Source: Lachnospiraceae bacterium UBA2734
GTDB lineage: Bacteria > Bacillota > Clostridia > Lachnospirales > Lachnospiraceae
Length of the DNA: 23,237 bases
Reading direction: 5' to 3'
NCBI GenBank assembly: GCA_002353635.1
Contig: DEKA01000042.1
Coordinates: 3,032 to 26,268 of the forward strand
Part shown: positions 6,635 through 15,000 of the stretch, piece after piece
Layout: each line of letters begins with the position of its first letter
Numbering within the stretch: the first letter of the stretch is position 1
Notes under the pieces: generated by a model
What the model was told of the DNA's origin: nothing
The model's input: the letters and a program-made list of their open reading frames with translations, nothing else
The model's database searches: none
Made by a program: the position numbers and the translations under genes

Positions 6635-8551
6635 ATGGCAGATGGGATCACAATCGGGACAATAGAAAACGTCCTCGGCACAGAGTTGGCGGAAGCAGAC
6701 AGCACAGAAAATACAGGTGCCATGACTTCTGCAGACGACGCAGAGAAGAAATCCGGCGCTCTGACCGCAGCAGAAGAGACAGCGGACAACAGTGCACTGG
6801 CCGCTTCAGATGCTGACGAAAAGAAAGAGCCGGCACCTGCGCAGAGCGGCGGAAAGCCCCCGAAGAAAAAGAAGAAGGACAAGGATTCTTTCAGGCCCAA
6901 AAAGAAGAAAAAGTGGATCAAGTGGGCGATCCTGCTCATCATCGCTGCGCTGATCGGCGGATATGTCTACAAGCGGATGAAGAGCAGTAGCAAGGTGGAG
7001 TACAAAGAGGATACCGCAACGAAGCGCGATATCACAGAGTCTCTCTCCTTCACCGGCACGATTGAAGCAGTCAGCTCCCAGTCCGTTATGTCAGCGGTCT
7101 CCGGCGCCAAGGTCACCGAGGTCGATGTCAAGGAAGGTGATACCGTCAAAAAAGGCGATACCATTGCCAGGCTCGATACCTCTGATGTAGAGGAGTCTAT
7201 TAAGGAAAAACAGGCCAGCATCAACTCCTCTGCGACCAACAATAAACTGAGTGTTGAAGCTGCACAGCAGAACTACGACAACCTTAAGTCCAACATCGAT
7301 AACGGACTCGATTCCTCCGAACAGCAGGCACAGAGCAGCGTAGACAGCGCATTTGCAGAGCTCGTCAGTGCACAGCAGGCCTACAACAATGAGGTTTCGC
7401 TCAACAACGAACAGCTCAGCTCCACCATTCTGAACGCCATTCAGTCCGTACAGAGTGCCTACCAGCAGCTGCAGGCTAAGGAACTCTCCGCTGATCAGGC
7501 ACAGGATGCCTTAAGTCATGCGGAGGATGAGTACGAGGACAAGAACGGCGACACTGATGACTTTGATTCCTTCGAGTATGATCAGCAGATCGACTCCGCA
7601 CAGCTGAGTGAGGATCAGGCCAGGCAGAACTACGAGACCGCACAGACCAACTATGAGGCGGCCAAGCAGAATGAGGAAAACAGCCTGACCCAGCTCTACG
7701 ACAAGCTCATTCAGGCACAGAACAGCTACCTGAGCGCCATTGACAGCTACAACAGCACAGTCAACTCCAACCAGCAGAAGCTCGAGAGCTATAAGCTGCA
7801 GATCGAGCAGGCAAAGGCGAATGGCGATAACACCGTCAATGAGCTGCAGCTGGATAAGCTGGAGGAGTCCCTCGACGATTACGTCATCACAGCACCGATC
7901 AGCGGCGAAATCACTTCTCTCGATGTATCCGTTGGAGACATCACACAGGTCTCCTCAACAACGAGCCTTGCCACGATCACGAACTATGACAAGATGAAAG
8001 TCAGCATCTCCGTCAGCGAGTACGACATCAGCAATCTTAAGGTTGGCGATACAGTGACTGTACATGTCGATGCGCTCGACAAAGATTACAAGGGTACAGT
8101 CAGCTCCATCGACATGGTCGGCTCCAACAGCAGCAGCATCGCATACTTCAATGCAGAGGTCGAATTCGTTCCCGACAGCGACGTACTGGTTGGCATGACA
8201 GCAGAGGTGGACCAGACCGTCACAGATGCCAAGGATGCTGTGACCGTTCTCAGTGATTCCATTATGACGGCGAATGACGGCTCCTCCTATGTATATACAG
8301 AGGACAGCAGCAACCCTGGCACATATAAGCAGACGAAAGTGACGCTTGGTTCAACCGACGGCACATACACGGAGATCAAGTCCGGCCTTAAAGAGGGCGA
8401 GAAGATCTACTACACCATCGCTACTGTAGACAGCACAGATTCTTCCTCCGGCCTGTTCGGCAGTCTCTTCGGAGGCAGCGGTGGCGGAATGCAAGGTGGA
8501 GGCGGAATGCCTGGCGGCGGAGGCGGCGGCAATCCCGGCGGAGGTCAATAA
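6635..8551 (+). CDS. MacA/HlyD-like membrane-fusion protein of a tripartite exporter
   Basis: This is the membrane-fusion (periplasmic-adaptor-like) subunit (638 residues) for the ATPase and permease downstream, related to MacA and YknX. It has a soluble N-terminal part of about 93 residues, rich in Ala/Glu and ending in lysine clusters (PPKKKKKDKD, RPKKKKKW), then one membrane helix (about residues 94-115). A lipoyl-like half-motif follows (FTGTIEAVSSQSVMSAVSGA, VKEGDTVKKGDTIARLDTS), then a long Gln/Asn/Ala-rich coiled coil (about 190-420). The second lipoyl half is ITAPISGEITSLDVSVGDI, and beta-barrel domains follow. It ends in a 30-residue Gly-rich tail. The frame is open from a TTG at 6581, but ATG 6635 is preferred because GGTGGAG precedes it by about 8 bases. 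The lysine-rich cytoplasmic extension is unusual for the family. Confidence 0.9.
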   Translation: MADGITIGTIENVLGTELAEADSTENTGAMTSADDAEKKSGALTAAEETADNSALAASDADEKKEPAPAQSGGKPPKKKKKDKDSFRPKKKKKWIKWAILLIIAALIGGYVYKRMKSSSKVEYKEDTATKRDITESLSFTGTIEAVSSQSVMSAVSGAKVTEVDVKEGDTVKKGDTIARLDTSDVEESIKEKQASINSSATNNKLSVEAAQQNYDNLKSNIDNGLDSSEQQAQSSVDSAFAELVSAQQAYNNEVSLNNEQLSSTILNAIQSVQSAYQQLQAKELSADQAQDALSHAEDEYEDKNGDTDDFDSFEYDQQIDSAQLSEDQARQNYETAQTNYEAAKQNEENSLTQLYDKLIQAQNSYLSAIDSYNSTVNSNQQKLESYKLQIEQAKANGDNTVNELQLDKLEESLDDYVITAPISGEITSLDVSVGDITQVSSTTSLATITNYDKMKVSISVSEYDISNLKVGDTVTVHVDALDKDYKGTVSSIDMVGSNSSSIAYFNAEVEFVPDSDVLVGMTAEVDQTVTDAKDAVTVLSDSIMTANDGSSYVYTEDSSNPGTYKQTKVTLGSTDGTYTEIKSGLKEGEKIYYTIATVDSTDSSSGLFGSLFGGSGGGMQGGGGMPGGGGGGNPGGGQ

Positions 8552-8579
8552 TCCTGACAGCCCGCTTTAGCAGAATATT

Positions 8580-8628
8580 GGCTTCCCGCTATTATATGCA
8601 GCTTAAAAAGCGACTTTTGCGGGAAGCC
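8580..8628 (+). terminator. Hairpin after the membrane-fusion gene, possible partial terminator
   Basis: The perfect 10-bp stem GGCTTCCCGC (8580-8589) / GCGGGAAGCC (8619-8628) encloses a smaller stem AAAAG-CGA-CTTTT (8606-8618). No T-run follows, so it is more likely an mRNA stability or processing stem between the first and second exporter genes than a full terminator. Confidence 0.45.
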
Positions 8629-8669
8629 ATTACTGACCGTCAGTTATCCTCAGTTTTACCCGTTTATGG

Positions 8670-8760
8670 CCGTGCGGAATGCTCTCCCGAGAGAGCTTCG
8701 TTAAGAGCGAACGAGGGAGAGCATTCTGCACGAGCCAACTTTTAAGAGCATTCCGCACGG
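8670..8760 (+). promoter_or_regulatory. Three-copy competing hairpin leader before the exporter ATPase
   Basis: Arm A (8670-8688, CCGTGCGGAATGCTCTCCC) pairs with arm B (8715-8732, GGGAGAGCATTCTGCACG) across 18 positions with one wobble. It also pairs perfectly over 15 bases with arm C (8746-8760, GAGCATTCCGCACGG). B and C compete for A. C ends 8 bases before the purine-rich ribosome site of the ATPase gene (about 8769-8776). The structure is seen directly; any switching role is an inference. Confidence 0.6.
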
Positions 8761-8783
8761 ACCACTCCAGGAAAGGAACAGCC

Positions 8784-9479
8784 TTGTCACAAGAAGAAAT
8801 CCTCGTCATGCATGACATCTGCAAGGACTACGTCATGGGCGGCGAGACACTCCATGTACTAAAGAACATAGATCTGACCGTCAATCAGGGCGAATATCTC
8901 GCCATCCTTGGACCCTCAGGATCAGGCAAATCAACATTGATGAACATCATCGGCTGTCTCGATGTACCGACAAGCGGCGAGTACTGGCTGCACGGCAAAC
9001 GAATAGCCGGCATGGACGAGACGGAGCTCTCCCACATAAGAGGTTCGGAGATCGGCTTTATTTTCCAGTCGTATTACCTTCTGCAGAAGCAGACGGCAGC
9101 TGAAAATGTGGAGCTCCCGCTTCTGTATGCAAATGTTCCGGACAGACAGAGAAAGGCCCGTGTTCGGGAGGTTATGGATCTGGTCGGTCTCTCTGACAAG
9201 ATGTACCACTATCCGAACCAGCTCTCCGGCGGCCAGCAGCAGAGAGTCGCGATCGCGAGGGCGGTTGCCAATCATCCTTCTATCCTTCTGGCTGATGAGC
9301 CCACCGGCGCCCTGGATCAGCGCACTGGCGAGCAGGTGATGCGCCTCTTCCATGAGCTCAATGATGAGGGCAACACCATCATCATGATCACGCATGACTC
9401 CAAGATTGCTGCGCATGCCAGGAGAATCGTGAAGATCCTCGACGGTGTGATCAGTGAAGGCGTGCTGGCAGATGCGTGA
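8784..9479 (+). CDS. MacB/LolD-type ABC exporter ATPase
   Basis: This cytoplasmic ATPase (231 residues) energises the MacB-like permease and resembles YknY, LolD and the ATP domain of MacB. Walker A is GPSGSGKST, the Q-loop is FIFQSYYLLQKQTAAENVELPL (family-typical), the signature is LSGGQQQR, Walker B is ILLADEPTGALD, and the switch is ITHD. The frame is open upstream to 8679, but that extension crosses the hairpin leader and has no homology-like content. TTG at 8784 is chosen because AGGAAAGGA lies about 8 bases upstream; ATG 8808 is a shorter alternative. It lies between the fusion protein and the permease, in the standard tripartite order. Confidence 0.93.
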   Translation: MSQEEILVMHDICKDYVMGGETLHVLKNIDLTVNQGEYLAILGPSGSGKSTLMNIIGCLDVPTSGEYWLHGKRIAGMDETELSHIRGSEIGFIFQSYYLLQKQTAAENVELPLLYANVPDRQRKARVREVMDLVGLSDKMYHYPNQLSGGQQQRVAIARAVANHPSILLADEPTGALDQRTGEQVMRLFHELNDEGNTIIMITHDSKIAAHARRIVKILDGVISEGVLADA

Positions 9480-9648
9480 GCGTTTGAAACGCAGGCTGAT
9501 GCCGAGCAACTGTTCCCCGCGCTCTCTGCAGTATTCGCGGCAGAGCAGGAGATCGATGGCGCGCCAAAGCGAAGTTTCTGCATTCTGGTTCAGAGGTTAA
9601 AGAAATGATCACTGTTTTCAATCGAATTTCGGAAAAGAGGCGATGCCC

Positions 9649-10860
9649 ATGAAGAGCATAACGATTATCCGGCAGAGCATCAGTATGGCTCTCTCGAATA
9701 TCAAGAGCAACAAAATGCGCTCATTTCTGACTATGCTGGGCATTGTCATCGGCGTCGCTTCTGTCATCGGCCTCATCACCATTGTGCAGAGTGTCACGGG
9801 CTCCGTTATGGACCAGTTTGAATCGCTGGGTGCCGGGACGCTCACGATCAATGCGCAGGGAACAGTCCTGCATCACGGCCTTACCGACAATGATATCGCT
9901 AAAATCAAAGCGGTGGACGGCGTAGATGCTGTCTCTCCCTCAGCATCCACCAGCGGAACAGCCGTCTACAACAACACAGTTGCAGATGCGGTGACGATTC
10001 AGGGAAAGGACGCGGTTTATTTTCAGCACAACGACGACACGATTCAGAGCGGGCGGTACTTCAACGCGGCGGAGATGACGGGTGAGACGAATGTCGCCAT
10101 CGTGGACACGGATTTTATCAGCAATGTCCTGGGCGGCACAAGTGCTCTGGGCACGAAGTTCATTCTGAACGGTTATACATACAAGGTGATCGGCATCAAG
10201 ACGAATGATTCGTCTGTGTCGAGCTCAAGCTCCAGCAGCGACAACGACGGTACGGTCATTATTCCTTATAAGAATGTGCTGAAAATGTCAGTTGCAAAGA
10301 ACGTCAGCACATTGGAAGTCTACTACTCAGACGATGTGGATTCGGATGAACTCCAGACGCGCCTCGAGAGCGTCCTGAAGGAAATCTATGAGGTGACGGA
10401 TGACAACGAGGACGAGGCCTTCTCGATTATGAATATGGAGTCACTCATGAGTACCATGAGCTCCATCGAGACGATGCTCTCCACGATGCTCGGCGGCATT
10501 GCTTCCATCGCCCTTCTCGTCGGCGGCATCGGCATCATGAACATGATGCTTGTCTCCGTCTCCGAGAGAACAAAGGAAATCGGCCTTCGGAAGGCTCTCG
10601 GCGCTGAGCCGTCGAGAATCCAGATGCAGTTTCTGATCGAGTCGATTACGCTCTCTCTTATGGGTGGTTTTATCGGCATCGTCCTTGGACTTGTGATCGC
10701 TGCGATTGGTGCGAACCTGCTGGATACAACCTTCAAGGTATCCTACGGTGCAATCCTTTTGGGTGCCGGGTTCTCGGCTGGCGTCGGTATTATTTTCGGC
10801 TGGATGCCCGCGAAGAGAGCAAGTGCGCTGAACCCGATCGATGCGCTGCGCAGTGAGTAA
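9649..10860 (+). CDS. MacB/FtsX-type ABC exporter permease
   Basis: This membrane subunit (403 residues) of the tripartite exporter has the four-helix MacB topology. One N-terminal helix (about residues 24-46, MLGIVIGVASVIGLITIV) is followed by an extracellular MacB-PCD domain of about 230 residues. Three C-terminal helices (about 280-302, 337-358, 368-389) belong to the FtsX domain, with the family motif GGIGIMNMMLVSVSERTKEI, GLRKALGA and the ending PAKRASALNPIDALRSE. MacB systems act as mechanotransmitters exporting peptides, toxins or lipoproteins. In Gram-positives, relatives (YknXYZ) protect against toxic peptides, but the substrate here is unknown. The extracellular domain contains a run of seven serines. 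Two ATGs are possible, 9643 and 9649; 9649 is preferred because AGAGG lies 8 bases upstream of it. Confidence 0.92.
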   Translation: MKSITIIRQSISMALSNIKSNKMRSFLTMLGIVIGVASVIGLITIVQSVTGSVMDQFESLGAGTLTINAQGTVLHHGLTDNDIAKIKAVDGVDAVSPSASTSGTAVYNNTVADAVTIQGKDAVYFQHNDDTIQSGRYFNAAEMTGETNVAIVDTDFISNVLGGTSALGTKFILNGYTYKVIGIKTNDSSVSSSSSSSDNDGTVIIPYKNVLKMSVAKNVSTLEVYYSDDVDSDELQTRLESVLKEIYEVTDDNEDEAFSIMNMESLMSTMSSIETMLSTMLGGIASIALLVGGIGIMNMMLVSVSERTKEIGLRKALGAEPSRIQMQFLIESITLSLMGGFIGIVLGLVIAAIGANLLDTTFKVSYGAILLGAGFSAGVGIIFGWMPAKRASALNPIDALRSE

Positions 10861-10934
10861 CCAATTTATACATCAGGACGGATAGATGCAGAAAATCATG
10901 CCTTGTAAAACAGGCGATCCATCCGCCGGTCATA

Positions 10935-10987
10935 TGACGTTATGTGGAAGACGTCAGGTAGTAATACAGGCAGGTTTGCATACCTGC
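10935..10987 (+). promoter_or_regulatory. Hairpin leader upstream of the small exported protein
   Basis: TGACGT (10935-10940) pairs with ACGTCA (10951-10956). GCAGGT (10970-10975) pairs with ACCTGC (10982-10987), immediately before the ribosome site GGGAGAAG. CAGGTA (10955-10960) could instead pair with TACCTG (10981-10986), so two folds compete next to the ribosome site. It does not match a riboswitch I know. Confidence 0.35.
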
Positions 10988-10998
10988 GGGAGAAGATC

Positions 10999-11652
10999 AT
11001 GAAAACAAGATGCTGCAGAAAATGGATCACAGGAAGCGCCGCCCTTCTTCTGGCGGCAGGCATCACGGCGGGGACGTTCGCGGGGAGCGGCCTGACCGCC
11101 CACGCAGCCGCTGCCTATGACAGCAAGTGGACGCAGACTTATACGATGGAGGAGCTCCTCATGCCGGCGCTGGCTAAGAACACGGATGCAAAGGGCGTCT
11201 ATGAGCAGCTCAGGCAGGCGCTTCGTTTTAAGACAATCTACCCCGGCAATATTCTGGACATATGGGAGAAGGGCGCGAAAATTCCCGCAGATGCAGCCAG
11301 GCTCCTGGCGGACGACGGACTCATCACATCCTACGTCTATAAGATGATCTCCGGGCAGGCACTGGAGGCATCGGATTTCAGCGATGTCTTTGATGCTGCG
11401 TACTACTACGGCGCAAACCCGGACCTTGCGGCAGCAGGCGTGCCTTATGATGAGCAGACGCTCTTCCTGGATTTCCTCGAGAACGGCATGGCGGCAGGCA
11501 GGAACGCCAGCGCGGAGTTCAATCTCAGCTGCTACAAGAAGAATTACCCGTCTCTCGTGAAGGCCTTCGGCGACAACAACGCCAATTACTACATGCACTA
11601 CATGCTCTTTGGCAAGGCCATGGGGCAGGTGGCGGATAAGCTGCTGAAATGA
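10999..11652 (+). CDS. Small exported protein with two degenerate surface-protein repeats
   Basis: This is a secreted or wall-associated protein of 217 residues with no enzyme motif. A classical signal peptide (basic MKTRCCRKW, hydrophobic core, predicted cut after AHA at residue 36) starts the protein when ATG 10999 is used. That ATG follows GGGAGAAG, whereas the in-frame ATG at 10942 would put 19 polar residues before the signal. The C-terminal half shows two related modules (about residues 125-165 and 170-214). In the first, FDAAYYYGANPDLAAAG is followed by FLENGMAAGRNAS. In the second, NLSCYKKNYPSLVKAFG is followed by HYMLFGKAMGQ. This tyrosine / NPDL-or-YPSL / GxxxGR pattern recurs in many clostridial surface proteins of unknown role. 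It lies between an exporter operon and a giant surface protein; a functional link is only suggested. Confidence 0.8.
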   Translation: MKTRCCRKWITGSAALLLAAGITAGTFAGSGLTAHAAAAYDSKWTQTYTMEELLMPALAKNTDAKGVYEQLRQALRFKTIYPGNILDIWEKGAKIPADAARLLADDGLITSYVYKMISGQALEASDFSDVFDAAYYYGANPDLAAAGVPYDEQTLFLDFLENGMAAGRNASAEFNLSCYKKNYPSLVKAFGDNNANYYMHYMLFGKAMGQVADKLLK

Positions 11653-11711
11653 TGGAACGCGATAGTATCAAATCTTGAAGCGTAGAAAATTTAATAATGC
11701 CTTAAAGACCC

Positions 11712-11793
11712 AAAGCCTTTTTTGTGAGTATTTTTAGTTACAGATGACAATAGTTCAACCTAAACTAAAAATATGCTCACAGAGAAGGCTTTT
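11712..11793. repeat. Long imperfect inverted repeat in an AT-rich spacer
   Basis: The left arm (11712-11740, AAAGCCTTTTTTGTGAGTAT then TTTTAGTTA) is nearly complementary to the right arm (11761-11793, ending CTCACAGAGAAGGCTTT), with a loop of about 20 bases. It may terminate the small exported-protein gene 60 bases upstream, or be a small MITE-like insertion; I see no convincing target duplication. The surrounding gene-free stretch (11653-12007) is visibly richer in A and T than its neighbours. Confidence 0.6.
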
Positions 11794-11836
11794 ATTATCT
11801 TTGCTCTGATAGAATATGAGAATTTATCTTTTAGAG

Positions 11837-11865
11837 TTGTATTATTTTATCAATAGGACTAGGAT
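11837..11865 (+). promoter_or_regulatory. Possible promoter for the giant surface protein
   Basis: TTGTAT (11837-11842) and TAGGAT (11860-11865) are spaced by 17 bases. Transcription would start near 11872 and give a leader of about 135 bases that includes the hairpins at 11897-11946. The match is moderate, and an alternative TTGACG at 11868-11873 also exists. Confidence 0.3.
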
Positions 11866-11896
11866 AATTGACGCAATTTCAGGATTTCATGTTTTA

Positions 11897-11946
11897 CCGG
11901 AGTTAGTCCGGAATGCAGGGAAGCAGGCGGGACGCCTGCTTTATTC
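11897..11946 (+). terminator. Terminator/attenuator-like hairpins before the giant surface gene
   Basis: A small stem CCGGA/TCCGG (11897-11911) precedes the strong stem AAGCAGGCG-GGA-CGCCTGCTT (11921-11941), followed by TTATT. It is 62 bases before the surface-gene start. It could end transcription from upstream, or act as an attenuator if the promoter at about 11840-11865 is real. A second GCAGG at 11915-11919 could compete for the CCTGC of the terminator. Confidence 0.6.
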
Positions 11947-12007
11947 GTCAGATATACATTATCATCCGTATTGAGCTGAAACCTGCTATGCACGAAGAGG
12001 AGAAGGT

Positions 12008-15000
12008 ATGAGAAAGAACAAACTGTTGTGTAAAGTGCTTGCGCTCACGCTGTCCGCTTCCTTTGCGCTTTCGTCTGCATCGCCCTCGTTGGCGATGACA
12101 GTCTTTGCAGAGGACAATACGGAGCAGGCGTCAGCAGAGGAGAGCATTCCTGAACCTGCAGCTTCTGAGGAGGACAGCAGTAGTGATGCTGCTTCGGAGA
12201 GCGGAAATGCAGCTTCTGAGGAGGACAGCAGTAGTGATGTTGCTTCGGAGAGCGGAAATGAAACTTCGTCTGCAGCTGAAGACAAGAACGACGAAAATTC
12301 TGCAGATTCCGCATCTTCTGCAGACAGTGCTGCCAGTGATCATTCTGCATCCTCTGCGTCAGATGGAAGCAGTTCGGACAATGAATCTACAGACAGAAGC
12401 AATACCGGTGTCAGTGAACGCGGTGATCAGGACAAGAATGGTGCACATGATAATTTTTTTGAGGGCGCGGACGATGGCTCGTCAGATGCCGATCAGGACA
12501 AAACCGAACCGGAGAAAGACGCTGATGCAGACACAGCAAACGGTGCGAAGGCCAATTCTTTTGAGGACGATTCAACAGAAGCACTGACAAAAGACACAGA
12601 TGCCTCTACGGAAGTTTCTAAAGAAGCATCGACAAAAGATGACGCAGCGGCAGACGACAGCCGGCAGGATACAGATATCAATCTGGAAGAGAATAAAGAC
12701 GGTGTGGATGTGAAGGCTGTCTGTTCCGCAGGTACTTTCAGCGAGGATACCGATGTCAGCGAACTGCAGCTGCACGTCGATAAGCTCAGCCTCGATCAGG
12801 ACAAAAAACTTGCCATCGAGGAGAGCATTCAAGAGGAGGAAAATGACAACAGTCTCACTGTCAACAATGCATATGGAGCAGATATCTATTTTACCGCAGG
12901 GAACAGTGATGATCATGTGCAGCCTGAAAAGGGCCAGAGCGTAAAAGTCAGTATTAAGTTTGAGGATGAAAACATTCAGGAAGGTAATTATACCTATTTC
13001 ATCCTGCACGATGACGATGAACTGGATGTTATCGATTCTGACTTTGAGGACGGATGGCATGTATTTGAAGCGTCCTCATTCAGCGACTATTACGCAGCTG
13101 AAGTAAAGAGTGCCGCGTATACAGACCGTGATGTCGAGAAACTGAAGGGTGAGATCGACAGCTTTGAATTCACAGCAGATGATCTTGAGGATTCAAATGA
13201 TAAAGATTCTGCTTTCATGCGCGACAAGGAATTGTTTAATACAAAGCATGAGATTATTTATGCAAGAGGCTCTGGTGAGGAGGATGCCTGGTCGGAGTAT
13301 CAGCATTTTGCACATGCGCTCTCAAAAGATGATCTGTCCAAATTTGAGGAGGAGGTCGGTAAGGATAAAATTCAAAAGCTGACCGCCCTTCATTACCTCT
13401 TTACAGCAGACGAGCTTCCGATTACCAGCGGAACCTTTGACAAGGATGAAGTATCTGATGGAGAGAAACTCTACAGCATCAAGGATGACACGAGACAGCA
13501 CTTCGGCGTCACCGTTTCGGATGCTTATTTTGGCAGCGGCGATCTCACACTGACGGCAAAACTGACAGATCATTCTCTTGGGCTTGCGTTTGCTGGCAAT
13601 CTTGCAGATGATCTGAATGCACAGAAGGGCCTGAGTGGTGCACAGATCTCTGATAATGACAAGACCGTACAGTTCAAACTCAGCGGCCAGCTCAAGGAGC
13701 AGGTGCTGACCTCCCTTGGTACCGTATATGTGCCGATCACAGATGCGCAGGCAGAAAACGTTTTTCAGAATGGCTACAAGTCTGCACAGGTGATTTTCAC
13801 TTTGAAAAATGCGGACGGGTATATTATTGCGAGAAATGATGACTATCTTCTGAAGCCTGCCAGCTACACAGACATCAGCAAGATAAAGATCAGGCACAAT
13901 GAGACCAACAGCACAACTTGGGAAAACGATAAAGACCACAACACGAATGGTGAGTGGACGATTTATGCGGACTCCTTTCTGGATAATGATGTATGGGGCG
14001 ATGCCTATGAGCGATACAATCTCGACCAGAAAGATGCCATGAGAGTATATCTCCCAATAGCAGGACATGATAAGACGCCTCTGTTCAAGGTCAATGAGAT
14101 CAGAATTTACGCACCAAAATCAGCTGACGGCACAAATCCTTTCAGACTGGCAGGCATCAGCAACAGAGCATGCTATGACGGATGGCCGGCGCTTCAGGGA
14201 CCTAACTTTACGGATCTGAATGACGGCAAGACAGACTTTTATTTCGGCAGTTATTTTACTTCCGAGGACAATTATGCCATCCACAATGACAAAGACGGCA
14301 AGGGAGATTATTACCTCTTTGTTCCTGCAAAAGGGAAAACAATTTACAACAACAGCATAGAGAAACCTTCTTCAGACGGTACAGTAAACGGCTACAAGAT
14401 GTTCTGGGGGTACCTCAACTGGAAGGTAAAATTCGGAAAATATAAAACCAATGATGTGAACATTACTACGCTCGAAGGCAATACGGATTTTACGGCGTCC
14501 AATGCTGTTGTTTCCGTCACGACGGACAGCAAGGAGGAACTGTCAGAGAGCAGTGATACCACCGGTATGAAATTTCATACCGCTGATGCCAAACTGGTCG
14601 ATAACTTTCAGTATATACCGAATGAGAAATATAACAAAAACGGCAAGGAAGAAAAGTGCGCAGAGTTTATTCCGGGCGCGCAGTATTTCAATCAGGTTCT
14701 GATGACACTGTATAATCCTTATAAGAATAACGGAGAGACTTCGACTGATGGTAGCAACGAGGAGACTTATACCTTCCCTTATGAGATTCAGCCCACGGCA
14801 TGGCATTTTCAGATGGGGGCGTACAGCAGCCTTGAAGACAACGCCCTGGATGTAACTATTCAGAAGGCGGACGGTCAGGAAATACCTGTGACGTATCCTG
14901 CGGTTTCACCAGGACAATCAATCAGTTTCAAACAAGCGTTGGAAGATGCTGGTGAAGGTGCACGTGTAAGTTCCGTAACGGTGCATTGGAAGAGTGTGCG

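Noticed and set aside
10861..10934. Terminator after the MacB-like permease
   Set aside because: GCCTTGT/ACAGGC and GGATAG/ATCCATCC can pair weakly, but there is no T-run, so I do not call it a terminator.
11653..12007. Invertible promoter for phase variation of the surface protein
   Set aside because: The inverted repeat at 11712-11793 does not flank the promoter-like boxes (11837-11865), its arms are only about 20 bases apart, and no recombinase gene is nearby.
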